From: Acaryochloris sp. CCMEE 5410
Lineage (GTDB): Bacteria > Cyanobacteriota > Cyanobacteriia > Thermosynechococcales > Thermosynechococcaceae
Direction: 5' to 3'
Assembly: GCF_000238775.2 (NCBI RefSeq)
Contig: NZ_AFEJ02000001.1
Location: forward strand, 1,736,001 to 1,800,000
Length of the DNA: 64,000 nt
Below the pieces are notes generated by a model. That model searched no databases, was not told where the DNA came from, and saw nothing but the letters and a program-made list of their open reading frames with translations. Shown in pieces: positions 8,436 through 17,077 of the stretch. How positions within the stretch are numbered: the stretch's first letter is position 1; every line of letters starts with the position of its first letter. The position numbers and the translations under genes are program-made.

Positions 8436-9269
8436 CTACCCTCGCTCAATTGGAACTTCAGGTAATCGACTCCACTCCTGCCAAGAGCCGTCATAATTCC
8501 GAACTTGGGGATAGCCCAATAGATAGGTCAAAACAAACCAGACATAGGCAGATCGCCCACCAATCGCACAGTAGGGAAATATCTCTTTATCGGGTGTAAT
8601 GCCTCGTTGCTGAAAAAGAGAGAGTAGCACATCCGCCGACTTGAATGTGCCATCCTCATTCAGCGTCTCGGCATGGTCCAGATGCACCGCACCCGGAATA
8701 TGGCCCCCAACTTCATCCCCTTGAGGTGGCTCCATCAGGTATAGTTCACCCGCATATTCCGCCTCTGTTCTCACATCTAGCAGAATTTGATCCGGTCTCT
8801 CTAGCGCAGCCAATACTTCGGCTGACAAAACTCGTAAATTGGCATCCGGTCCTTGCACCCGATACTCCGTAGCTGGGAAAGTAGAAAGCTCTGAAACTAC
8901 CGCTCCTCCTTGGGCGATCCATTGCTGATATCCTCCGTTAAGCACCACAATATTTTGATGGCCAAAGAGCCGAAATAGCCAAAATATAAAGGCCCCCGTG
9001 CCAGGGTAGTTACCGTAGGCAACAACGGTTGTATTGGCATCAATCCCAGACTTGCCCAGCAATGCACTAAAGGCGACTGGATCTAAATTGAGAGACAAAT
9101 CTGGCCGCATCAGTTCAGCGATCGTCATAAAGACCGCACCGGGAATATGGGCATTGTCATAAGCCTCTGGACTCATATCCACCTCAAGAATGCGGAGGTT
9201 GGAGTCGTGGAGATGTTCCATCAGCCATTGGGTATCCACTAAGACTTCGGGATGGGCGTATTGAGACAT
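8436..9269 (-). CDS. tandem-rhodanese sulfurtransferase
   Basis: The 277-residue protein contains two rhodanese domains. The C-terminal one has the active loop YCAIGGRS with Cys234, and the N-terminal one has YGNYPGTG in the equivalent place and lacks the cysteine, as usual for thiosulfate or 3-mercaptopyruvate sulfurtransferases. It would move sulfane sulfur from a donor to cyanide or another thiol acceptor in the cytoplasm. The frame stays open upstream to 9473, but the extra residues overlap the divergent regulator gene and look unlike protein. I chose ATG 9269 (MSQYAHPEVLVDTQWL), which has GGGAG about nine bases upstream and matches the usual family length near 280. Only about 90 bases separate it from the LuxR-type gene, which may control it. 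Confidence 0.88.
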   Translation of the reverse strand: MSQYAHPEVLVDTQWLMEHLHDSNLRILEVDMSPEAYDNAHIPGAVFMTIAELMRPDLSLNLDPVAFSALLGKSGIDANTTVVAYGNYPGTGAFIFWLFRLFGHQNIVVLNGGYQQWIAQGGAVVSELSTFPATEYRVQGPDANLRVLSAEVLAALERPDQILLDVRTEAEYAGELYLMEPPQGDEVGGHIPGAVHLDHAETLNEDGTFKSADVLLSLFQQRGITPDKEIFPYCAIGGRSAYVWFVLTYLLGYPQVRNYDGSWQEWSRLPEVPIERG

Positions 9270-9362
9270 GGGCGGTGCTCCCGTGAAAAGAACTACCGCT
9301 AAGATTAAGGAAGTAGGCCACCCAGACCCAGTCCTCGATCGGGTACTCTTTGAGGCATTGTG

Positions 9363-10058
9363 ATGATCACGATTCAAGCGTTGTTTGCCGCCATTCATCA
9401 AGCCCCCACCGAACAAACATTGCGACAAAAAGTCATTCCCCAACTGGGCCATTACTTTGCCAGTACACGGCAAGGGCTATTTTTCTTCGATCAGCTACCC
9501 ATGCTGGAACCTCGGCTACAACAAGTGATGGACCGCGCCCTTTCTCTTGACCACAATCCTGTGGTTCGATATATCACCGAGCGTCATGCGCCCGTACACG
9601 AATCCTTAGTCACTTCCCCCAAAGTCTGGCGACTGATTTGCCCTCGTTTAGATCACTGGCATGTAATGGCCGGTCCACTGGTGAACCAAGGGCAGCTAGT
9701 GGGGGCCGTGGGGCTGACTCGGGAGCAAGCTAAACCTGCTTTTGATAGCCAAGACTTAGCGGATTTAAGCGCCATTTGCCTGCATCTGTCGACTTGGGTG
9801 GCTGCCGTTAAACGCCAAGAAAATGCCCAGAAACAAGAATGCTTAACGCCTCGTGAGTTGGAAATAGCCGAGCTGGTGGCCTCGGGGTTAACCAATGCGG
9901 CCATTGGTCGTGAACTGTGGATTACGGAAAACTCTGTTAAACAGGCCCTCAAGCGGATGTTTCGCAAGCTGGAGGTATCATCACGAGCAGAGTTGGTTGC
10001 CCAGCTCTTTACGGTGACTCAACCCAAGGCTAACCATCACCTCAGTCTTAAATCCTGA
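9363..10058 (+). CDS. LuxR-type transcriptional regulator
   Basis: The product of 231-232 residues ends in a clear LuxR/GerE helix-turn-helix at about residues 160-218 (LTPRELEIAELVASGLTNAAIGRELWITENSV). The preceding 150 residues look like a GAF-type sensor domain, with MAGPLVNQGQLVGAVGLTR as the central strands. There is no receiver domain. GTG 9360 and ATG 9363 are both possible starts; GAGG at 9352-9355 fits ATG better (seven bases). The signal is unknown. It is divergent from the rhodanese gene and lies 55 bases upstream of the disrupted SnoaL-like gene in the same direction, so it may regulate both. Confidence 0.85.
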   Translation: MITIQALFAAIHQAPTEQTLRQKVIPQLGHYFASTRQGLFFFDQLPMLEPRLQQVMDRALSLDHNPVVRYITERHAPVHESLVTSPKVWRLICPRLDHWHVMAGPLVNQGQLVGAVGLTREQAKPAFDSQDLADLSAICLHLSTWVAAVKRQENAQKQECLTPRELEIAELVASGLTNAAIGRELWITENSVKQALKRMFRKLEVSSRAELVAQLFTVTQPKANHHLSLKS

Positions 10059-10113
10059 ATCAGGCGTCAGCGCCATCGGTTCCACCTTTTGCGTATCTAT
10101 CCAGAGCAACCTT

Positions 10114-10726
10114 ATGAGTACCAATCACAATCAACAACGCATCCTTGAGTTTTACGCTGCCTTTGATAACCGCCAGATTGATCAAGCTTTAGAGATGTTG
10201 GCTCCTAATTTTGTTGCCCATATGGCTGGCATGCCAGACCCCTTGGACGGGAGCATGTCACCTTTGCAAGCTAGTATTTATACTCATCTCAGAAATCCTT
10301 GCTAGCCTTGCTTTCAGACATCAAATTTTTAATTCTAAATTTTGTGCATCTGCAAAGGTGACATGCTCCCCCTTGGACGCCGAAGCCTTCAAAGCCTTTG
10401 GCATGAACTTTTATGCCGCCTTTACCGATAGCCACCATCAGTTTGAACAAGTAATTGCAACGGACGATCAAGTGATTACCTGTGGGACATTCCATGCCAC
10501 CCATTTGGGAGAATTTCAAGGACTCCCACCGACGGGGAAACGGGTCAAGCTGGAGGTGATGCATATTGACCGCCTAGAACAGGGGGAAATTGTCGAACAT
10601 TGGGGGCAGGGAGATGCGTTGGGGTTAATGCAGCAATTAGGGATTGTATTTTTACCCGGACCAAAGTTAGTGCCAACGTTGTTGAAAGTTGGCGTCTCAA
10701 AGGTGCTTAAAAGATTCTCCCCATAG
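10114..10726 (+). pseudogene. SnoaL-like/ester cyclase family protein split by a MITE
   Basis: Before insertion the gene encoded about 160 residues: MSTNHNQQRILEFYAAFDNR, a run ending AGMPDPLD, then AEAFKAFGMNFYAAF and GTFHATHLGEFQGLPPTGK to the end. This is the SnoaL/NTF2-like fold of small cyclases and isomerases, including the late VKLEVMHIDRLEQGEIVEHW motif. A 122-bp MITE plus an 8-bp target duplication (130 bp in all) sits after the codons for PLD. It shifts the frame, and a stop follows at 10303-10305. A second frame from 10211 could in theory make a C-terminal piece with a foreign N-terminus. The gene is most likely inactive. Confidence 0.88.
10249..10370. mobile_element. 122-bp MITE with 20-bp inverted repeats
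   Basis: The element begins GGGAGCATGTCACCTTTGCA (10249-10268) and ends with its exact reverse complement (10351-10370). It is flanked by the direct repeat CCTTGGAC at 10241-10248 and 10371-10378, a clean 8-bp target-site duplication. The interior of about 80 bases is AT-rich and cannot code for a transposase. It must have been moved by a transposase supplied elsewhere. The parent IS family is not identified; several families make 8-bp duplications. Confidence 0.93.
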
Positions 10727-10981
10727 ACATAGCCAACGGTTTAAAAAATTATTCGATTGTTAACGGATAAAAAACGGATATTTCCCCAATTAGGCAAATA
10801 TTGAGGAATGTTATGACTGTGTTAAAAGTGTCAACATTTCCACCCCTCTCCCCCTCGCAATATGGGACGATTTAAATGTAAGGGTACGGACTTCTACCGT
10901 ATCGCCAACTGGCACCTCTCTTCCGAATCATTTTAGCGATCGCAAACACCCAGGAAGAGCGATGCTAAAGGAGGATAAGCG
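10727..10981. promoter_or_regulatory. promoter region of the pentapeptide-repeat gene
   Basis: These 255 bases hold no gene. They contain a small inverted repeat (TACGG...CCGTA at about 10884-10900) and a HIP1 octamer near 10936-10943, then the strong ribosome binding site. I cannot assign -35 and -10 boxes with confidence. Confidence 0.35.
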
Positions 10982-11413
10982 ATGAAACGCTCACTATTAG
11001 TGGCTTTTGCATTCCTCACACCCCTACTTTGGGCATGCCCAGTTCAGGCAGCGGACCCTGAACAGGTGCAGCAGCTCTTAGCCACCAATACTTGCCCAGG
11101 GTGTGATCTAACCAATGCCGATCTACGCCAAACTCACCTGATTGGCGCGGATTTGCGGAATGCAGATTTAACCGGGGCTCAATTACAAGAAGCGAATTTG
11201 GAAGGCGCTGATTTAACCGGGGCACGGCTAAAACAAGCCGATTTAACGGATGCCTTTCTCACCAATGCCAGCCTCAATCTCACCCACTTGGAGTCTGTGA
11301 ATTTGACCCGAGCCCGCCTTTACAATGTCGAAGCACGGGGCGCAGTGATTGCTGATCTCAATCTCACGGATGTCAAAATGTGGGGGACGCCCATTAGCGT
11401 CGGTGGAGAATAG
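10982..11413 (+). CDS. exported pentapeptide-repeat protein
   Basis: The 143-residue protein has a signal peptide (MKRSLLVAFAFLTPLLWACPVQA, cleavage near residue 24). The mature part is one run of pentapeptide repeats A(D/N)LXX from about 45 to 130, for example NADLRNADLTGAQLQEANLE, which would fold as a short right-handed quadrilateral helix. Two cysteines (TNTCPGCDL) precede the repeats. AAGGAGG at 10969-10975 is a near-perfect ribosome binding site for ATG 10982. Such proteins are abundant in cyanobacteria, often in the thylakoid lumen or periplasm, with mostly unknown roles. It lies alone and converges on the exported-protein cluster. Confidence 0.88.
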   Translation: MKRSLLVAFAFLTPLLWACPVQAADPEQVQQLLATNTCPGCDLTNADLRQTHLIGADLRNADLTGAQLQEANLEGADLTGARLKQADLTDAFLTNASLNLTHLESVNLTRARLYNVEARGAVIADLNLTDVKMWGTPISVGGE

Positions 11414-11489
11414 GTGTCCCTAACAATCGCAACTTGAGCGGGTAATTACTCCAGTCTAGATGCGGTATAAGTTCTAAATCCCCTAGGAT

Positions 11490-11536
11490 TTCACACCTAT
11501 TAATTCAGCCTTTGCACCTCAATTAATAGGTGTGAA
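11490..11536. terminator. 16-bp hairpin between convergent genes
   Basis: TTCACACCTATTAATT (11490-11505) and its exact reverse complement (11521-11536) enclose a 15-base loop. The hairpin lies between the stop of the plus-strand pentapeptide gene and the stop of the minus-strand DUF4347 gene, the place for a bidirectional terminator. The stem is AT-rich without a long T run. The arm sequence TTAATAGGTGTGA recurs at 16989-17025. Confidence 0.7.
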
Positions 11537-11547
11537 GTAGCAAAGAC

Positions 11548-14500
11548 CTACTTCACTTTGGCCCGAAACCGAACAGCACCATAAGAGGCTACCGGGGCAC
11601 CGATGCCCGTGGCTTGGGGTAGATTTCCTAAGTTGATCACCACGGCACCATTGTCTTCTGCTTGGGCAGGAGCATTGGCACAGGCTGCTGGTAGGGTTGC
11701 GCCAGGTGGATAATATTGAGCCGTGTCTCCATCGGCATCATTCGTAAAAGAAAGGAGACTGCCATTATATTCAACAGAAATCCCCCGATTGGCTCCGACC
11801 CCTCCACTAGGAGCAGGCGGGACGGTGTTAAAGGCATCCGGTACAAAGGTCTGAAAGCTAGGGACTTTATCGCACAATTGGACATTTACCGCAGTGGTAT
11901 TACCCGTGGATAGGAAATAAATGGTGTATTCCACTTCATCGCCAGGCCGTGTTTCCCCGCCATTGGTGGCCCCCAGGAGAAAGGTGTTGGGTGTCGGCCA
12001 AAATTCCGTATCCAGGGGGGTTGGCGCAGGAGTATTCAGGGTGTTGTCATCGTAGGGATAGAGGGGGTCATCAATGTAGGTATTGAGGGCTGTACCATCA
12101 TTGGAGACCAAGCCATTAACGCGGGTGATGCGCTTGACCAGTAAGACATTGGGATTATTCGTGACTGGCAAACAGAAGGTCCAATTATTGAGGGTTGTAT
12201 GCTGGGCGGAGGTATGGTTCGTCGTATCAGGACCCGGACGATAGCGAATAACCACGGTATCGATGGGTTGATTCCCAAAGCCATAGTCCACGCTGGCCCC
12301 CGGCCCGCCGCCAGTTGAGAAATTATTGATGGTCACTCCTGATGCAACATTGCCGACAACCCGAACATTGCTTGGATTATTGGCAACTAATGTTGGTTCA
12401 TAGGCTGTCCCCGTGGTTCCGCCTAAGTAACCCGTCAACACCACTTCATCTTGCCAAGTACCCCCAGAGTTGTTTTGGTCCACATCATCAACAACCCCTT
12501 GAAACCCGGAAATAGGCAACAGATTGCCGGTGACTGGATCGCGCATGGTGATGTGGATCTCAATAAATTGGCCTGGCGTGGCAGCGGTCATATTGGGCCG
12601 ATAGTACAAGGCTGGGTTACGGTTGTTGTCCGTAAAAGTGGTGGAGTCTACTCTCGGTGAAGAGTCTGTAAAGCTATGATTATTCGGGTTTTTGACTTCG
12701 ATGGTATATTGCACACCGTTGACGGTGAATTGCTGGGGGCCAAAGGAGCCATTGGGCCAGTTTGGAGTACTTGGCGGTTCAAACGTACTCCAATCGAAGG
12801 TACCCGTACCGTTGGCACAGCTCCTTGGAGGGAGGGACGTGGGTAATGCGATCGCAAGAGCATAATCTTCCACTTCACCATCCCTGGCAAATCCACCTGG
12901 AGTACTGGCATTAATATCCCCATCCGTCGTAATGCGGAAACGCGCATAGGTGGTCGTGCCCCCTGACATTCCGCTTACCCCAGCCCCCGACCAAGTTAAG
13001 GCCCCATCTGGTGAGCTATTTCCGTTCTGTACCGTTTGGCTTGTATACTCATCGGGGTCAAAAGTACCATTGCCATCAAAATCAACCCAGGCATGCAGGG
13101 TTGCTGGGCCTCCCGTACTATTGGCGACGGAGAGACTCGATGCCTGAATCGAATAGGAGGTATTACTGGCGTTGAGGGTGGCTAAGGTAACGCCGTCCTC
13201 ATCATCAGAGCCATCGTTATCGTCTCCTAAAGCATTGGCTGAAGGAATCGGACCACTCTCACCATCTCTTCTAGTACCGAGTCGAAGCGCAGTAGCTGTG
13301 ACACCTGCATGGGAAGGGATACCATAACTCGATGGCGCATCACTGAAATCGACAACTTGAATATCAGAAATATCAAAGGTCCAAGAGTTTTGGCGGGGGC
13401 AGCTGGCACCGGAACAATTGGCAGATCCCACATCATTACCCGCAACAATCGAAAAGTTAGTAACGGTATCTCCCAAGTAACTGTAAATTTCGTAGCGATC
13501 GTCCGTACCGATACCGCCTTGCACATTGGACGAATTAATAACTCGATGGCGGATTCCTCCAGCTAATGAGGCTGCGAGTTCTAAAAAAGTAGGGTCGTCG
13601 ATAAAGACAGTATCTGCGTTAATGACTTCTACAAATTCTCTAACAGAGTTAGCAGCGCCATTACCGTCAACGTCTTGGGCACTAAAAAAAACATTGGTCG
13701 CAGCTAAAGGAGTGGTTGTTCCCGCTTGAACGAGCTGAAAATCAAATCGGATAGAGGAGATGGCATTGGCTCCACCATCATGACGAATCACAGGTTGGAA
13801 TCGCTCAGGGAAAGAGCCATTATCATCCAAGTTAGTGAGGGTTGCATTATTGATATTGCTAACCGTGACTAGGGCGTCAATACCTTGTCCACCGACAGTA
13901 GCGACATTTTGAAAGCGAAAAACGTTCGTTGTAGCAGGCTCTAATAAGGGTGTTGGGTCATTGAAATTAAGAACGGTAACTTGTAAAAGCTGATTGTAGT
14001 TCGACTGGGCTAGTTGCTGAGAAATTCTATGGGGTTCTAGTTCACCCAGCTGATATTCCAAGGTCCAATCTCCGCCCTGGGTTGCATCACCTGTCAGATT
14101 ATCTGAGGCAGCTATATCAGCGCCGGTTAAGGTAGCAAGACGAGAGACAAAGGCTTGTCCCTTATCTGTTGCAACAACATTGCATCCATAGAGAAAGATG
14201 TCTGCTGTCGGCGATAATGCAGCTTGCCATTGTTGAATCTGTTCAGCCTTGTGGTTGAGGGTTGTTGAAGTGACCCGTGAGTTTCCAAGGTGTAACTGTG
14301 CTGATTCCCCATGGGAAATCAAATGCACTGAATTGAGATTACGATAATGGCTGAGGATATCGCTGATTTGATCTACTCCATCTGCTTGCGGACTGAGAAA
14401 ATGTACCGCAGTTTGACGGGGCAAATTTTTTAGCAATGTATCGGAGTGAGTGACGTTCCCGTCGACAATAACAATGTCTTTAACTGGGTTGGGAAAGGGT

Positions 14501-14772
14501 GAAGTACTAGGTTGCTTAAATTTAGTTTGAACTTTCTTGTAAATAGAAACCCGATCGTTCTTCGCTTGTGAGGATCCCGCTTTGGCTACCGATGAAAAAG
14601 CGCCAAAGCTTACACCGCAAAACATTTCACATAGGATAAGACATACCAGTATCGGAGTGCCTTGGAAAAAAGAGAGATTTTTGGGTGTGGAAAATCTGGG
14701 GAACATCATGTTGGGGGTTTGGATATTGAACGAAATGAAAAGATCTTGTAGAAGGAAAAGGCCATTCAGCAA
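11548..14772 (-). CDS. large exported DUF4347/GEVED/DUF11-like protein
   Basis: The 1074-residue protein starts with a hydrophobic export segment (about 38-62, TPILVCLILCEMFCGVSFGAF). A DUF4347 domain follows at about 100-245, with VDGNVTHSDTLLKNL, VHLISHGESAQLHLG and FLYGCNV. Next come a beta-rich region, a GEVED-type domain with DSDAPSSYG, LGDDNDGSDDEDGV and a calcium-like acidic patch (about 470-640), and a C-terminal DUF11-like domain with NVLLVKRITRVNG and GDEVEYTIYFLSTGNT. The product is probably secreted or on the cell surface. ATG 14772 is the longest start; MMFPRF, about 21 codons later, would give a more normal signal peptide. It is the last gene of the cluster but is separated by 491 bases from the previous gene, so it probably has its own promoter. 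Confidence 0.8.
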   Translation of the reverse strand: MLNGLFLLQDLFISFNIQTPNMMFPRFSTPKNLSFFQGTPILVCLILCEMFCGVSFGAFSSVAKAGSSQAKNDRVSIYKKVQTKFKQPSTSPFPNPVKDIVIVDGNVTHSDTLLKNLPRQTAVHFLSPQADGVDQISDILSHYRNLNSVHLISHGESAQLHLGNSRVTSTTLNHKAEQIQQWQAALSPTADIFLYGCNVVATDKGQAFVSRLATLTGADIAASDNLTGDATQGGDWTLEYQLGELEPHRISQQLAQSNYNQLLQVTVLNFNDPTPLLEPATTNVFRFQNVATVGGQGIDALVTVSNINNATLTNLDDNGSFPERFQPVIRHDGGANAISSIRFDFQLVQAGTTTPLAATNVFFSAQDVDGNGAANSVREFVEVINADTVFIDDPTFLELAASLAGGIRHRVINSSNVQGGIGTDDRYEIYSYLGDTVTNFSIVAGNDVGSANCSGASCPRQNSWTFDISDIQVVDFSDAPSSYGIPSHAGVTATALRLGTRRDGESGPIPSANALGDDNDGSDDEDGVTLATLNASNTSYSIQASSLSVANSTGGPATLHAWVDFDGNGTFDPDEYTSQTVQNGNSSPDGALTWSGAGVSGMSGGTTTYARFRITTDGDINASTPGGFARDGEVEDYALAIALPTSLPPRSCANGTGTFDWSTFEPPSTPNWPNGSFGPQQFTVNGVQYTIEVKNPNNHSFTDSSPRVDSTTFTDNNRNPALYYRPNMTAATPGQFIEIHITMRDPVTGNLLPISGFQGVVDDVDQNNSGGTWQDEVVLTGYLGGTTGTAYEPTLVANNPSNVRVVGNVASGVTINNFSTGGGPGASVDYGFGNQPIDTVVIRYRPGPDTTNHTSAQHTTLNNWTFCLPVTNNPNVLLVKRITRVNGLVSNDGTALNTYIDDPLYPYDDNTLNTPAPTPLDTEFWPTPNTFLLGATNGGETRPGDEVEYTIYFLSTGNTTAVNVQLCDKVPSFQTFVPDAFNTVPPAPSGGVGANRGISVEYNGSLLSFTNDADGDTAQYYPPGATLPAACANAPAQAEDNGAVVINLGNLPQATGIGAPVASYGAVRFRAKVK

Positions 14773-15263
14773 GAAATGTTTATAGTTAGAGTTCGCTGCT
14801 CACAGCCATAGTTCACCATCTATGGATATAGTTCACTTATCGAGCTGTATTTTTTGCATGGCCGAATAAAAAATACTGATAGCCAAGTGCTACCCTAAGA
14901 TTACGAAAGGCGCGACAGTAGATAATCGGATAGAATGCAGTTTTTCTTTATTTGTATAAAAATACGAGATTTTAAATTACGAAAATAATCCGAAATATTA
15001 TTCAGACATAATGCTGGTATAAGGTTTTTAAGGCTTGCAAAAAATTTTCATGTGCAAGACCAAATAACAATTTTTCGATTGTTCAAGCAATTTTCCTTGA
15101 ACTAAAATGTTCAGATAACTTGACGCTTTTATAGCGGATATAATGGTTTCAAGCCGTTAGGATTTGTTCTGAGTTCCCTAGAGTCAAGAACGCTCTAGCT
15201 CTTCTCAACGGAAAGATGATGCTGGCGAGAGATTCAGTGACTTGGGTTGAGAAATCAGACCTG
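14773..15263. promoter_or_regulatory. AT-rich gap before the DUF4347 gene
   Basis: This 491-base, AT-rich stretch should hold the promoter of the minus-strand DUF4347 gene. It contains two ATAGTTCAC copies (about 14802-14837). At 15179-15200 a CTAGAG/CTCTAG pair around nine bases could end the beta-helix transcript. No coding frame is supported. Confidence 0.4.
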
Positions 15264-16955
15264 TTATTTGAGTTCTAAGATGATGATATTGCGAGCAGGT
15301 TCTGAGGTACCGGAGTCAGGATGAATTGCGATCGCACTGAACCGATCGCCGGGTTTGGCATCCGTGAGAGTGATGGCGAACCGCCCCTCTTCATCGGATT
15401 TGACCATGGTCACTGGCTCATTCAGAGGACCTTGCTTACCCTCTTCCATCACCTTGTACAGCACAATTTCAGCCCCTGGATCGGCTTCCCCATCCAGGTT
15501 GACCGCCCCGTCCATTAAGTAAAATTCGGAGCTGAGAAACTGAGGCGTATTCAAGCCTCGGTTGGCGGTATCGCGCTTGCGTTGGTCTGAATTGCGTAAG
15601 GGATTAGGACCATCCCCTACTTGGTAGTCTTGCACTCTAGTACTGGATCGATCCCCTAAGTCCACGCGGTTGATAGAGATGCGGGAGAAGCGGTCAAGAA
15701 AACGGTTTTCGCGAGCAATCAAATCGATGCTGAGGCCGTCAAGATTGGCAAATCGATTGTCGAGGATAAAGTTGCGCTTGCTCGTGGGATAAGACGTGAT
15801 CACCACCCCCGGACCGGGCTGGTTTTGGATGGTGTTGTTGACGACATGGTGATTGTCCCCCATCAGCAAAATGGCAGCCCGACGGAATCGTTGGCCATTG
15901 TCGGCAATCAGGTTTTTCTCCACCATGACTGAGCCTTCAGGCTTGAAGAGGTAAACAGCGCTGCCAGCATTCTGTTGAATCTGATTGGTATGGATCTTGG
16001 TGCCATCAATATCGCCTTCTAAGCGGATGGCGTCGGGCATCCCAGCCAAGCCATTCTGTTCAATGATGTTATTGGCAATTTCCGTTTGTTCGGCGCGGAC
16101 GCTGGTAATTACCGCGCTACCATCATGTTGAGCAATCCGGTTGTTGAGAATGCGTGTGCCAATGCCGTTGTAAATGGATATGCCAAAGGCCGATCGAGCG
16201 GCGTCAGGAGCGTTCCCCTGGGGGGTAATGCCCAACCAGTTATCCTCAATCACAATCCCTTGGGGGGGAATATCCCGCTCATCATCATAGGGATAAGACA
16301 CCCAGGGATTATCTTCCTTGAGACGCTTGGAAGGGAGCAGCCGATGGGCAATAAAAATATCTGCGGGTGGGGTTGTGGCGGTTGTTTTGTGGATGGAAGT
16401 AAATCCATAAAGACTCAATGCTCTGATATGGACCCGATCTGCAGCGAGGGTTAATCCTCGAAACACCTCTGCATCTTCCGCTGGGGTTAAGGCAACGACG
16501 GGTGCTGGGGCACTGGCGTCACCATCCACGAGGGCATACCCCGTTTGGCTGGTGCCATCAATCATTAGACCGGGGTTGGTGATGGTGGGCAGCAGGGTCT
16601 GCAATCGAATCGTGGTGTTGTCGCTGGGTAAGTCAAAATCAATCCGACTATGATCCTTGCTGGGACTGATTTGAGCCCGTTCGGCTTCGCTGAGGTCGCC
16701 CTTATTGAGTACGCCGTTGGTAATTGCGATCGCTTCTCGGAGCGTGACGACTTCATCGGCCTCAATTTCGCCATCCAGCGGACTATTGACCGTAACTTGT
16801 ACGGGGGCAGGAGTTGCCCGAAGGGGCTGTGCTTGGGCCGTACTGAGGAGTCCTGATGCAGCGATTAAAGAGGTTAAGGAAGCCCAGGCAATAGCCGTTC
16901 CAGAAGAGATCTGGGGAAGGCGGGAAATGGATTGGAGCGTGCCGCGAGATTTCAT
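15264..16955 (-). CDS. exported right-handed beta-helix protein
   Basis: The 563-residue product has a signal peptide (MKSRGTLQSISRL, then a hydrophobic stretch ending STAQAQP). A region VTVNSPLDGEIEADEVVTLREAIAITNG resembles the CSLREAI motif found at the start of secreted parallel beta-helix proteins. From about 190 to 420 come repeated turns such as IVIEDNWLGITPQGNAPDA, TRILNNRIAQHDG, TEIANNIIEQNGLAG and VVNNTIQNQPGPG, typical of NosD-like right-handed helices. A C-terminal beta domain (DGEADPGAEIVLYKVMEEG, about 480-563) is Ig-like. I chose ATG 16955 because AGAGG lies six bases upstream; an in-frame TTG at 16976 is less likely. Two tandem ACACCTATTAA motifs lie just upstream. It could be a surface lyase, adhesin or matrix scaffold. 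Confidence 0.82.
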   Translation of the reverse strand: MKSRGTLQSISRLPQISSGTAIAWASLTSLIAASGLLSTAQAQPLRATPAPVQVTVNSPLDGEIEADEVVTLREAIAITNGVLNKGDLSEAERAQISPSKDHSRIDFDLPSDNTTIRLQTLLPTITNPGLMIDGTSQTGYALVDGDASAPAPVVALTPAEDAEVFRGLTLAADRVHIRALSLYGFTSIHKTTATTPPADIFIAHRLLPSKRLKEDNPWVSYPYDDERDIPPQGIVIEDNWLGITPQGNAPDAARSAFGISIYNGIGTRILNNRIAQHDGSAVITSVRAEQTEIANNIIEQNGLAGMPDAIRLEGDIDGTKIHTNQIQQNAGSAVYLFKPEGSVMVEKNLIADNGQRFRRAAILLMGDNHHVVNNTIQNQPGPGVVITSYPTSKRNFILDNRFANLDGLSIDLIARENRFLDRFSRISINRVDLGDRSSTRVQDYQVGDGPNPLRNSDQRKRDTANRGLNTPQFLSSEFYLMDGAVNLDGEADPGAEIVLYKVMEEGKQGPLNEPVTMVKSDEEGRFAITLTDAKPGDRFSAIAIHPDSGTSEPARNIIILELK

Positions 16956-16988
16956 GATGACCTCTTGGGGATACAAACTGGGTAGAGA

Positions 16989-17025
16989 TTTAATAGGTGT
17001 AATGTCATTTAATAGGTGTGATGTC
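16989..17025 (-). repeat. tandem 18-bp repeat upstream of the beta-helix gene
   Basis: TTTAATAGGTGTAATGTC (16989-17006) and TTTAATAGGTGTGATGTC (17008-17025) differ by one base and are spaced 19 bases start to start, near two helical turns. They lie 34-70 bases upstream of the ATG at 16955. The same core occurs in the hairpin at 11490-11536. A paired operator for a dimeric regulator is one reading. Confidence 0.55.
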
Positions 17026-17035
17026 GGAGATAGCG

Positions 17036-17069
17036 CTAACCCTGTAATCCGAAAGAACTACAGGGTTAG
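17036..17069 (-). terminator. hairpin downstream of the outer-membrane protein gene
   Basis: CTAACCCTGTA (17036-17046) pairs with TACAGGGTTAG (17059-17069) around a 12-base loop, starting nine bases after the stop codon at 17078. There is no clear T run after it on the minus strand, so it may attenuate or protect the 3' end rather than end transcription fully. Confidence 0.65.
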
Positions 17070-17077
17070 GGGTTCAG

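Noticed and set aside
9270-9473. Longer N-terminus for the rhodanese
   Set aside because: The extra 68 residues overlap the divergent regulator gene, are unlike the family and lie upstream of a better start.
15120-15144. TTGACG followed by TATAAT on the plus strand
   Set aside because: The spacing is 13 bases, too short for a standard sigma-70 promoter, and no plus-strand gene follows.
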